From JAPPHA01 sp965242975 (GTDB lineage: Bacteria; Pseudomonadota; Alphaproteobacteria; Rhodobacterales; Rhodobacteraceae), in NCBI GenBank assembly GCA_965242975.1, contig CBDETS010000007.1:4216001-4280000 (forward strand): a stretch of DNA of 64,000 nt, in the 5' to 3' direction. The notes beneath the pieces were generated by a model. That model was not told where the DNA came from. It did not search any database and saw only the letters and a program-made list of their open reading frames with translations. Made by a program: the position numbers and the translations under genes. Positions 30,584 to 39,165 of this stretch are shown here, piece after piece (within the stretch, counting starts at the first letter, position 1; every line of letters begins with the position of its first letter).

Positions 30584-31861
30584 GAATACCTCCTTGCAGC
30601 TTTTAGATTCAACAAGACCCGCGACCTGGCCAGCGAGCCGCCGTAAGGTGATCTGAGGATGAGGTGCGGAGTTCTCTGCGGAGTCCTCAGACACTTGACT
30701 GCACCGGTTCGCGCATCAGCGCGCAAGTCTATCCCGGAACTGAAGTCTGGGTTCTTTCTCCCTTTTGATGCCGGGAGACTGGCCGGAATTCAGCCCTGTG
30801 CGAGCGTAAGCGAACCCCTCCCGGACATCAACAGCGCAGTGAACGTGGCGACCGGCCCGGACACCCGGCAACAGACTCAACGTGTTGCGAACGCCGAAAC
30901 CGAGGCCCCGGGCCATAGACGCCCCTGTGGTCTCCGGTCACAAGGCCGGCGGAATCCGGACATTGAAAGAATTGTTGATGTTGCTTGTCCCGTGGAGCCA
31001 TTCGTGAGGCGTGTCTTTTCAAATCGGGATAATGCCTGTCAGAACATGTCGCGCATCCGTTCATCTCGCCGATTGCCGCGCTCGGAACGTCTTTCACATT
31101 CGGTCGCGATTGTTGCGCACACACCTTTCATCCGATCGCCGTCCGGCATGATGCCGTGGGCTGGCTCCAATCTCGCATGCTGTGCGGGTATGACGTTCCG
31201 GTCGGAGGGACCCATCTGTGGGTCGGAACCTCTTCGTCCCAGTCTCCTACCGGTCACGCGCCACCCTGCTCCGGACGAAGTGTTGGACCCAACATTTCAT
31301 CTTTTGAACTGAGCCGCGTTCTGCGGCGGGTGGTGCCTTGCAGGGGTTGTGTGCCCTGGACAGTCACTATCGCGCAATACCCCGCGGTCGTCCAACGTTT
31401 CAAGGAAGCAATCAACCGTGCTGCAGCGACCGCGAATCGTCTCCCCGGTCCGGCCCCGCTCCGTACGCATCCGGGGTGCGAAGATCGTGGCCTCCTTGCA
31501 ACTCTCCGCAGCATCTGCCCGATGACGTTCGATCAACGCGGTCAATCCCGCGGTGTCCGAGGGATTCAGGGCATGCAACCCGATTGTCCGCGCACACGGC
31601 GTCATTCCCCCGACGACCCAACTCCTCCCGCAGAATTGCGACCGTTTTGCGTCCTACCTATCGTTGCCCGCCTGTCCGGATGGAAGATCGTCTTCCGCTA
31701 TGGCGGGGAGCCGCGTTTGTTCGGAATCGCGGCCGGTATGTTCCTAGAAAAACCGGACGGCGTCGAAGCGCGGTGGTCCCCTGTTTCCCGGACTGCCTCG
31801 CTGTGGCCTGCCTGGATTTCAGGTGGCGCGGCCTGGGAAGCGACGGGTGGGAAGTGCAGAG
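30584..31861. other. Long gene-poor stretch upstream of the sugar operon
   Basis: About 1.28 kb. Several open frames exist on both strands (for example 30659-31312 plus, 31156-31911 plus, 31297-31605 minus) but none shows family motifs, ribosome sites or consistent codon use. It must contain the sugar operon promoter near its left end. A weak resemblance of 31672-31735 to 20336-20400 is noted. Confidence 0.35.
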
Positions 31862-32074
31862 TCAGTCCCCTTCGGAATCGTCCAGGGGTCTGGCTTCATC
31901 CGGGAGCATGATCGGAATTCCGTCACGAATGGGAAAGGCCAGCCGCGCGTTCCGGGAAACAAGTTCCTGCCGCTCCGTGTCGTAGCGGAGTGACGTGTGG
32001 GTCAGGGGGCAGACCAGCGCCTCCAGCATCGTCCGATGCGCACGGTGTTTTTCCCGGGAGTCAGGCTTGTTCAC
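31862..32074 (-). CDS. Trm112-family (UPF0434) small zinc-ribbon-like protein
   Basis: 70 residues with the family core MLEALVCPLTHTSLRYD, then LVSRNARLAFPIRDGIPIMLPDEARPL. In bacteria the Trm112 fold is linked to methyltransferase activation. Only one of the usual cysteines remains (VCP), which is common in UPF0434. The ATG at 32074 gives a 15-residue basic leader; the core could also start at 32029. In many alphaproteobacteria this gene follows cnoX and a Lon-substrate-binding-domain gene; here the middle gene is absent. Confidence 0.8.
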   Translation of the reverse strand: MNKPDSREKHRAHRTMLEALVCPLTHTSLRYDTERQELVSRNARLAFPIRDGIPIMLPDEARPLDDSEGD

Positions 32075-32213
32075 GGCGCTGCGGGCACGGGATTAATGCA
32101 CAAGAAGATGTCCATATTCGCGGGCATCCCGAACCGTTGCGGAAAACGGGTCCCGACACCTCGAAACAGGCGGTTTCGGATGTGCCTCGACTCGGTTACG
32201 CCCGGTTTTCGAT

Positions 32214-33128
32214 TCACGTGAACATCAATGACGACAGCTGTCGGCGGCTCTTTCCGGTCAGCGGATCATTTTCCCCGAGCGATTCGAAGATCCGGAAAAG
32301 GAGCTTCTTGGCCGCCGCGTCATTCCATTCGCTGTCCCGGCGAAAGAGCTCCAGCAGTTCCGAAATCGCGCTCTCGGCTTCTCCCTTTCCCAGGAGCGCG
32401 AAGGCGAGATTGTATCGAGCCTCGTGGTCATCAGGGTCGGCCGAAACCTTCGCACGAAACGCGTCCGGTTCACCGAAATCCGAAGCCTCCAGCGCCAGTT
32501 CGATCCGGGCCTTGACACCCGCAAGCACAGGACTGTCGGCGACGGAGGCCGGGGCATGGTCGACCAGTGACTTGGCCTTGCCCGTTTCGCCGAGAGCGAG
32601 ATATGATTTCACCAGACCGGCATAGGCCTCCCCGCTTTCCGGATGGCTGCTCAGGATGACCGAGAATGCCTGCGCCGAATCCACGGCCGCGCCGCTTTCA
32701 AGCAGTTCTTCGGCGGCCGCGATCAGGCTGTCAAGATCTCCCGGCTTCCCCCCTGCCTGCGCCGCAAGCTTGTCCACGAACGCCTTGATCTCCGATGGAG
32801 GCCGCGCGCCCATGAATCCGTCGACCGGGCGGCCGTCCACGAAGGCAAAAACGGCCGGGATCGACCGAACCTGCATTTGCGCCGCGAGCCTCTGGTTCTT
32901 GTCGATGTCGATCTTGACCATTCGAACACGGCCGCCCGCTGCCTTGACCGCACTTTCGAGGGCCGGGCCAAGAGTCTTGCACGGTCCGCACCAGGGGGCC
33001 CAGAAATCAACGACGACCGGCGTCCGGGCGGACTCCTCGACAACGTCCGCCATGAAGGTCGCTTCGGACCCGTCCTTGACAAGGCTGTCAGCCCCGTTTG
33101 GCGCGTTATTTCTTCCAAGACCGAACAT
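32214..33128 (-). CDS. cnoX: Thioredoxin-TPR co-chaperone CnoX (YbbN)
   Basis: Protects proteins from oxidation and hands them to DnaK/GroEL. 304 residues from ATG 33128 (MFGLGRNNAPNGADSLVKDG), the usual alphaproteobacterial start; the frame to 33176 adds an unconserved leader. Thioredoxin domain about 20-130 with an intact WAPWCGPCK redox motif, then TPR-like helices (ESGEAYAGLVKSYLALGETGKA, DDHEARYNLAFALLGKGEAE). Confidence 0.9.
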   Translation of the reverse strand: MFGLGRNNAPNGADSLVKDGSEATFMADVVEESARTPVVVDFWAPWCGPCKTLGPALESAVKAAGGRVRMVKIDIDKNQRLAAQMQVRSIPAVFAFVDGRPVDGFMGARPPSEIKAFVDKLAAQAGGKPGDLDSLIAAAEELLESGAAVDSAQAFSVILSSHPESGEAYAGLVKSYLALGETGKAKSLVDHAPASVADSPVLAGVKARIELALEASDFGEPDAFRAKVSADPDDHEARYNLAFALLGKGEAESAISELLELFRRDSEWNDAAAKKLLFRIFESLGENDPLTGKSRRQLSSLMFT

Positions 33129-33862
33129 GTTCGTCCCCGCAATCGGAAACCACCAGAGAATGTGGCGACTGCGCAAGGATGTAGTGAATTAGGGTCCCTG
33201 CTTCAAGGTCCCGAAAGCTGTAGGCACTCAAGCCATTGTCCCATCGGATTCCTCGTTTCCTGCAACTCGGGGGAGGAGCTGGGTTCAGGTTGGAACTGAC
33301 CAACCCTGCCGCATCGGCACAGCCCGGTTTCCCGTGGCCCTCCCGGGCGCAAACGCACCAGACCCGTCGAGGCATTGAATCCATCACGTGAAACCGCCTC
33401 GTTGCCTACGCCTCGAGAGGTGACATGACGTTCCATGCCGCTGACCGAATCGAGTCTGGAAAACTCACCCGCTTCCGAACCAGGCTGGTGGGGTTTCACA
33501 ACGGCGTCCGGTGCACCCGAAGTCGCGGACAACCTGTTGTTGCAGGCAGGCCCGACGTTCAACTCGCCAAACCAGATGACAACACCGATCATCAACTCCG
33601 CGTGCGTCGTGGCTCTCCGCTTCCGGTGTCTTCTCGATGATCAGACGGGTCGCCGGCCGCCCCGGTTCGCGGCGAAATTCCGGCGCCGACGGGCGGCCCT
33701 CGAATCGACATTCCGGAAACAGGGTGAATCCATGGTCCGGCAATACAAGAGCCTATTGGATCGGATCCACTCTGTGCCAGGCACTCCAGGGCCATTGCAC
33801 ATCTGAAAGCGATTCTGATAGTCTCTACCAGCAATTGACATGGAAGCGTAAGCGAGGCCGCC
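33129..33862. other. Gene-poor stretch before the radical SAM gene
   Basis: 734 bp. Holds repeat B copy 1 (33614-33708). No gene supported. A clear promoter for the radical SAM gene is not visible. Confidence 0.35.
33614..33708. repeat. Direct repeat B, copy 1
   Basis: About 95 bp roughly 80-85% identical by eye to 36082-36177 in the same orientation. On the minus strand it reads RPSAPEFRREPGRPATRLII then EKTP. Together the two copies flank the radical SAM gene and the sulfotransferase remnant. Confidence 0.7.
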
Positions 33863-35599
33863 ATGCCAAACGCTCTGCTGGTATACCCTGAACACCCTCC
33901 GACATACTGGGGTGCTGACTACGCGCTGGAAATTTCGGGAGTCAAGGCAACCCATCCGCCTCTTGGGTTGCTAACGGTCGCTGCGATGTTTCCTCCGAGC
34001 TATGAGCTCCGAGTGGTCGACATGAACGTGAGCGCCCTGCATGACACGGATATCGAGTGGGCGGATCTCGTGTTCACGTCCACAATGGTCACGCAACATG
34101 TGTCGCTGCGGAATGTCGTGGAACGCTGCAACCGAGCTGGCGTTTCAGTGGTTGCCGGAGGGCCGCATCCGACCACGTTTCACGAGGAGATCACGGGGGT
34201 AGACCACTTCGTGCTGGACGAGGTCGAAGAATCCTTCGCGGAGTTCTTTCAGGATCTGGAAGTCGGTGCTGCCAAGAGAATGTATCGGGAAAGGCGGAAG
34301 CCGGATGTAACGCGGACGCCAGTTCCGCGCTTCGACCTCATCGATATCCAAAACTACGCCACGATGAGCGTGCAATTCTCCCGGGGATGTCCGTTCGACT
34401 GCGAGTTTTGCGATATCATCAAGCTCTACGGTCGCGTGCCTCGCACGAAGCCGCCAGAACAGGTTGTGGAAGAGTTTGATTCACTTTACCGCCTCGGCTG
34501 GCGGGGCTCGGTTTTTCTTGTTGACGACAACTTCATCGGTAACAAGCGAGATGCCTTGAAGCTGCTTCCAGTGTTGGCAGAGTGGCAAAAGGCAAGGGGC
34601 TACCCATTCACTCTGACCACTGAAGCGAGTGCAAACCTTGCGCTGATGGACAACATGTTGGACGCCATGATCGAGGCCGGCTTTGACTCAGTGTTTGTCG
34701 GGATCGAAACGCCCAACCCCAATGCCTTGATCAAAACCAAGAAACGGCAAAACACGGACAAGACCCAAAAGGACTTCCTCTACCATGCCGTCCGAAAAAT
34801 CCAGCGGTATGGCATGCAGGTCCAGGGCGGGTTCATCCTGGGGCTGGATGGTGATGATGCGAGCGTGTTCGATGCCCAGATCGAATTCATCCAAGAGACC
34901 GGCATTCCTATGGCTGCGATCTATTTGTTGACAGTCTTGAAGGGCACGGACTTGTACCAGCGCATGGAATCGGAGGGCCGGCTTCTGGAGACGCCGCTCG
35001 GAACCAATGCCATGCTACTCAACTTCAAGACGGAGTTGGAATACAGTACATTGATCGACGGATATAAGCGAGTGATCGGCACACTCTACGATCCGACCCT
35101 GGAAAACTACCTAAGCCGCTGCTTGACCCTGTTCAAGCACCTGAAGCCCGTCCGCCAACTTAGAAAACCCATAAGCAGAACCGATGTCGAAATTGCTTTC
35201 ATGAGCGTTCGCGGTCGTCTCTCGGCCAAGCAGCTTCCCGCCTATTCGAAGTTCATCGGTACGGTCTCCAAGGACTATCCCCGCATGCTTCCCGATGCGA
35301 TCTATCTGGCTGCCATGGGTTATCACTTCGAAAAGATCACTCGTCAACAGATCGCTATCCATGACTTTCTTGGCTTCCTGAGAAGTGAACTGGAGTTGTT
35401 CCGGAAAGCGACTTCAGCTCGCCATTCGGGAGGGGAAATCAGGAGCTTGAGCCAAACTTCTCTTGATCGGGCTCGATCGCAATACCAATCCATTTCCGAC
35501 GAATTTCGATACCAGGTAGATGGGTTGGACGACGCTTTGCAATCTTTCCGATCTGTAGTCAGTGCCCGAACGGGCGACTTGGCCCACTCCGAAATGTAG
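33863..35599 (+). CDS. B12-binding radical SAM protein, DUF4070/HpnP-like
   Basis: 578 residues. N-terminal cobalamin-binding domain (about 1-140: LLVYPEHPPTYWG, HPPLGLLTVAAMFP, VVAGGPHPT). Radical SAM core from about 165 with the cluster motif RGCPFDCEFCD: C176, C180, C183 (CxxxCxxC). Then SVFVGIETPNPNALIKTKKRQN and QGGFILGLDGDD, and a C-terminal DUF4070 region with YDPTLENYLSRC. Family members include hopanoid C-2 methylase HpnP and tetrapyrrole/lipid methylases, which methylate unactivated carbons. It faces the polyketide cluster, so methylation of the chain is possible, but a hopanoid or other lipid substrate is equally so. ATG start at 33863; weak ribosome site GCGAGG. Confidence 0.87.
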   Translation: MPNALLVYPEHPPTYWGADYALEISGVKATHPPLGLLTVAAMFPPSYELRVVDMNVSALHDTDIEWADLVFTSTMVTQHVSLRNVVERCNRAGVSVVAGGPHPTTFHEEITGVDHFVLDEVEESFAEFFQDLEVGAAKRMYRERRKPDVTRTPVPRFDLIDIQNYATMSVQFSRGCPFDCEFCDIIKLYGRVPRTKPPEQVVEEFDSLYRLGWRGSVFLVDDNFIGNKRDALKLLPVLAEWQKARGYPFTLTTEASANLALMDNMLDAMIEAGFDSVFVGIETPNPNALIKTKKRQNTDKTQKDFLYHAVRKIQRYGMQVQGGFILGLDGDDASVFDAQIEFIQETGIPMAAIYLLTVLKGTDLYQRMESEGRLLETPLGTNAMLLNFKTELEYSTLIDGYKRVIGTLYDPTLENYLSRCLTLFKHLKPVRQLRKPISRTDVEIAFMSVRGRLSAKQLPAYSKFIGTVSKDYPRMLPDAIYLAAMGYHFEKITRQQIAIHDFLGFLRSELELFRKATSARHSGGEIRSLSQTSLDRARSQYQSISDEFRYQVDGLDDALQSFRSVVSARTGDLAHSEM

Positions 35600-35740
35600 G
35601 GTAGGCATCTCCCAAACCAAGGCGATCCACAAGGGTGCGGATGATCCTATTGTCGGCCCCGACCGCCATCGCGGAACATCGAGAAGCAGCCTCAGTCCGC
35701 AGCGACCGCCGCTTTACGCGTCCCTATGCCAGTTGAATTC

Positions 35741-36067
35741 TCACAGGCACTCTCGCGTGTCAGCAAAGTCCAGATATAGTGCGAACGCATCGGTCACGCC
35801 CTCCGGCGTGATCCCGTCATCCTCCAAGCCGTACTTGTGCCGCGGCTCTTGACGGCGCTGTCTCTGCTGAAGCGTGAGCCACTGCTGCATTTCGTCGAAA
35901 GCCATTGGATCCAGAGACCAGTTGAACCGCGCGTATATTTCACGGTCGACTGCCATTGGTTCATTGACCAGATCTGCATAGCGGACATCAACCCAGCGGG
36001 CATCAAGCGTCGGACGAGACACCCGAAACCGCATCGCATCGTTCAGAATGCCGCTCATGAACGCCAA
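35741..36067 (-). pseudogene. Sulfotransferase, C-terminal remnant paralogous to the downstream fusion protein
   Basis: About 108 residues beginning MAFMSGILNDAMRFRVSRP, then RWVDVRYADLVNEPM and PRHKYGLEDDGITPEGV. It aligns end to end with residues 725-831 of the 831-residue protein at 36410-38905, with about half the residues identical by eye. The PAPS-binding loops (5' and 3') that should precede it are missing, so it cannot be active. Upstream sequence is repeat B instead, placing a recombination joint at about 36068-36082. Confidence 0.85.
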
Positions 36068-36081
36068 CTTCTCGTGGCCGG

Positions 36082-36177
36082 TCTCCGCTTACGGTGTCTT
36101 ATCGATGATCAGGCAGGTCGCCAGCCGCCCGAGCTCGCGGCGGGAATCCGGCGCTGGCGGGCGGACCTCGATCAACT
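36082..36177. repeat. Direct repeat B, copy 2
   Basis: Partner of 33614-33708, same orientation. It lies exactly at the truncated 5' end of the sulfotransferase remnant and overlaps a small minus-strand frame. Confidence 0.7.
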
Positions 36178-36226
36178 CCGAAGGGGTCGCGCGCGTGCGC
36201 ATCAATCCAGGGATTCTCATTTCCAT
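36089..36226 (-). CDS. Possible 45-residue small protein overlapping repeat B
   Basis: ATG 36226 to TAA 36089: begins MEMRIPGLMRTRATPSELIE and ends GRLATCLIIDKTP, with GGAAGG about 12 bp upstream. Its last 28 residues are shared with the other repeat copy, where the frame continues past KTP instead of stopping. No family recognised. Could be the N-terminal remnant of a transposed gene rather than a functional product. The rest of 36227-36409 holds nothing I can identify. Confidence 0.3.
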   Translation of the reverse strand: MEMRIPGLMRTRATPSELIEVRPPAPDSRRELGRLATCLIIDKTP

Positions 36227-36409
36227 GAGGTGTGCCCTTCCGTTTTTTTCCGGCCAAAACCGGCGGGGGCTGGAAACACGACGGAAACACGACCCTTCCA
36301 GACTATCCGAGCAACATCATGGCTTCACCGGACGCTTCACGGCTGCATCGCGCCCGGAACCGAAACGGCAGGCGGTGGCGGCGTCCACGCATATCGGTAC
36401 GCCAAGGAG

Positions 36410-38905
36410 CTAAGCGATCTTCCGCAAGGCAACGAACTCCCGATACGGCGCAAATGCGGCCGCGACTCGCTCGGTAGCGAGGCCGAAGTCTTCCAGGTTG
36501 TAACGATGCGGCGGACCGTGGCGACGTTGTTCGGCCTGCCGGTCAAGCCAGCTCACCATTTCGGTTGCTGCCGCCGGCTCGAGACGCCAGTCGAGACGCT
36601 CGTAGATGGCGTTCACCACCGTCATCGGGTTCTCGACCAGGTCGCGGTACCTCACATCGACCCAGCGCGACTCGAGCTCGGGGCGTGACGCCCGGAACCG
36701 CATCGCCTCGTTAAGCATGCCGCTCATCAGGTCCAATTGCTCGGCACCGGTGTCGTGCCGCGGGCGCGGCTCCATGGATATGGAGCGTATCCGGTCCACA
36801 AGGCTGTTCCACGATCCCATGAACTGCGCGGGCTCGCGATGCGTCTGGATGAAAACCGCATCCGGGTAGTTCGCGAGCAATGCCTCCAGCTCCATGAGAT
36901 GGAAGGGCATCTTGAAAAGCCAGACATTGGAGGCGCCGCGCCCGCGCTGCCGGCGCTGCCAGGTGAAATGCTGCATGACGCGGTGGTGATAGGCGTAGGC
37001 ATTGCCCGAACCGGTGGCGGAAAGCCAGCATTGGTAGTCTGGCACGTAGTACGCGACTGCGTTGACCCAGGATGCGAATGACTGCCTCAGGATCGGGAAA
37101 TCCTCCTCGGGCTGGTCGATATCAATATGGTGCACGTCGGCGAACTGTTCCACGACCCGGATGGATTCCAGCACCTCCTTCACGTGAGCCCGGCGCGGGT
37201 CGCGAGTGGTGCGCGCAATGGTACCGTACTCTCCGCCTGCCAGGACCGGCTCCGCCAATTCGTAGCGTCGAAGTGTCCAGAACCGTCGGTCGCGCGCCAT
37301 CAAGCGGTGCAGAAATGTGGTGCCGGTTCGATTGATCCCCACGATGAACACCGGGCGCACGATCTCCTCGCGTTCGATCTCGGGGTGCTGCTGCCGCTCC
37401 CGCGCGAGCGCCGCATTGTTGCGAAGCTGCCGGTTCAGTTCGTAGACTACGTGTGGTCGTCTCTCCTCAAGCAGTCCGGACTGTGGTGCGTTCAGTGCCT
37501 CCACGAGTCGCTGGAATCCCGCACGCATCCACGCTGGAAACGTAAGGTCGAAGAGAACGCCGACATGTTCGGCGTAGCCCTCGGCCTGCACGATCAGGCG
37601 GTCGAAATCCAGACAGGCTTTCGGCACCGGATGGGGCCATCCATCGCCCTGGCGCCGAATCCAGTCGTAAGAGCGCGAATGCCGAAGCAGCAGTGCCGGC
37701 CACCGAACGGGAAAGGGACAATCTTCACGGATTGCGCGCTCGTCGACCGGAGCAACGCCGCGAGCCTCGCTCCGTGCGAACCAGTACGGCGCGAAGTAGT
37801 CGAGCAGGTTCCACAGCCCGTGCAGCGGAGAGCGCTCTCCAAGCGCCTGGCAGGCATGCCTGAACGTTTCGTAAGGAACGTCACGCAAGTACAGTCCGAA
37901 GTCAGCCGGTCCGAAATCGTCATGCGGGGGTTGCGAATCGCAGCAATGGTAGATCGTGAACCGCCGCTCGGGATTCACCGAGATTGCGGCGCACATCTCC
38001 GAGAGCGTATCCACGGGCTCGGCATAGCTCTGAATGGAGTAGCCGGCAGGGGCCATTTCGACCTGTATCGCCGCGTTGTAGATAGAGAGCGAGATCGCGC
38101 TCGCCTGCGTGTATCCCGTGCTGGACATCCCTGTCTGCGGCAGGCGAAAAATCGCCACCGGAAGTCCGGCCGCTTTCGCGAAGAGCAGGACCTGCTCGGA
38201 AACGAGCTTGCTCCACGGGTATCCAACGAATCCGGGCGGCAACAGCCTCTTCATGGTTGCCAGGTCGGGCTGCATGTGATGCTCGATGCGTCGGTGGCTG
38301 AATTCCTTCGAAAAATTGCAGAAGTACTCGGGGAAAACGCCCATCGTGGAGGCGTAGAAAATGTGCTTGAATCGGGTTCGCAGGCACAACGCGAGCACGT
38401 TGCGAAGACTGGACGCGTTCACGGTACGTATCGAGGCGTAGGACGACACGAGGGAGAGTTCGGCGGCGAGGTGGTAGACCGCGTCGATGCGTCGGCACAG
38501 GTCATCGAATTCCGCGTCGCTCAAGCCGAATCGAGCCGCGCATATGTCCCCGACCGTGACGCGAATGCGCGACCCCAATGCGTCCTCCCAGATGTCGGCA
38601 TGCTCCAGGGCGGCGCGTATCCGCGCGAAGCCATGCGCGACGCCGTCCGCTCGGACCAGGCAATGCACGACGAGGTCGTCGTTTTGCCGCAGGAGTTCGC
38701 ACAACAGGAAACGGCCCACGAAACCGGTGGCACCGGTCAGCAGCACCTCGCGGAACTCGTCCGCCGATACCGGTTCGGCCGGCGACTCCTCCGTGATCGT
38801 GGAGTGAACAAATTTGCGCAAGTTGTCGAGGTCGCGGTGGCAGGGCGGCGGCAAGCGACCATCAAGAGAGGGCACTGCACGGGAAGCGGGAGATTTTTCG
38901 GCCAT
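36410..38905 (-). CDS. Thioester reductase-sulfotransferase fusion protein
   Basis: 831 residues. Residues about 50-400: thioester-reductase (SDR_e1/NAD_binding_4) domain, with LLTGATGFVGRFLL at 55-68, DAVYHLAAELSLV, active-site Thr region FYASTMGVFP and YPWSK at 229-233 (YxxxK). Such domains release acyl chains from a carrier protein as aldehyde or alcohol. Residues about 430-831: Sulfotransfer_3 module, with an N-terminal helical part, 5'-PAPS loop IVGINRTGTTFLHRL at 521-535 and 3' loop QTHREPAQFMGSWNS at 687-701. The protein has no carrier domain of its own, so it should act in trans on the PKS acyl carrier (inference). Coded 260 bp after the PKS on the same strand. Expected chemistry: reductive release, then sulfation of the alcohol. 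Confidence 0.88.
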   Translation of the reverse strand: MAEKSPASRAVPSLDGRLPPPCHRDLDNLRKFVHSTITEESPAEPVSADEFREVLLTGATGFVGRFLLCELLRQNDDLVVHCLVRADGVAHGFARIRAALEHADIWEDALGSRIRVTVGDICAARFGLSDAEFDDLCRRIDAVYHLAAELSLVSSYASIRTVNASSLRNVLALCLRTRFKHIFYASTMGVFPEYFCNFSKEFSHRRIEHHMQPDLATMKRLLPPGFVGYPWSKLVSEQVLLFAKAAGLPVAIFRLPQTGMSSTGYTQASAISLSIYNAAIQVEMAPAGYSIQSYAEPVDTLSEMCAAISVNPERRFTIYHCCDSQPPHDDFGPADFGLYLRDVPYETFRHACQALGERSPLHGLWNLLDYFAPYWFARSEARGVAPVDERAIREDCPFPVRWPALLLRHSRSYDWIRRQGDGWPHPVPKACLDFDRLIVQAEGYAEHVGVLFDLTFPAWMRAGFQRLVEALNAPQSGLLEERRPHVVYELNRQLRNNAALARERQQHPEIEREEIVRPVFIVGINRTGTTFLHRLMARDRRFWTLRRYELAEPVLAGGEYGTIARTTRDPRRAHVKEVLESIRVVEQFADVHHIDIDQPEEDFPILRQSFASWVNAVAYYVPDYQCWLSATGSGNAYAYHHRVMQHFTWQRRQRGRGASNVWLFKMPFHLMELEALLANYPDAVFIQTHREPAQFMGSWNSLVDRIRSISMEPRPRHDTGAEQLDLMSGMLNEAMRFRASRPELESRWVDVRYRDLVENPMTVVNAIYERLDWRLEPAAATEMVSWLDRQAEQRRHGPPHRYNLEDFGLATERVAAAFAPYREFVALRKIA

Positions 38906-39165
38906 CGCGTCTGTCGCTCGCTAATGTGGGAAGCCTGACCTGGGCCCGCTTGGTCGCCGGGGGCGGGGCCGTGGGTGTCCGATCGGGAAAGTGAACACTC
39001 CGGAAAGACTCGGGCCTGTAACACCAAGGGTGCGACGCTGCAGGCGAGGCCATGTCTGATCCGTGGGCGCCGCTTTCCCGACACGATGTCGTAGGTTTGC
39101 ATTCAGTGACCCGTACGGTTCTGGTGTTCTGGTCAGTATTGCATCTGGGCCGGGCTGGCGAATGG

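Noticed and set aside
30659..31911. Overlapping plus-strand frames upstream of the sugar operon
   Set aside because: No family motifs and competing frames of equal quality; treated as non-coding.
37127..38938. 603-codon plus-strand frame opposite the TR-ST gene
   Set aside because: Shadow frame of a gene with clear NADP and PAPS motifs.
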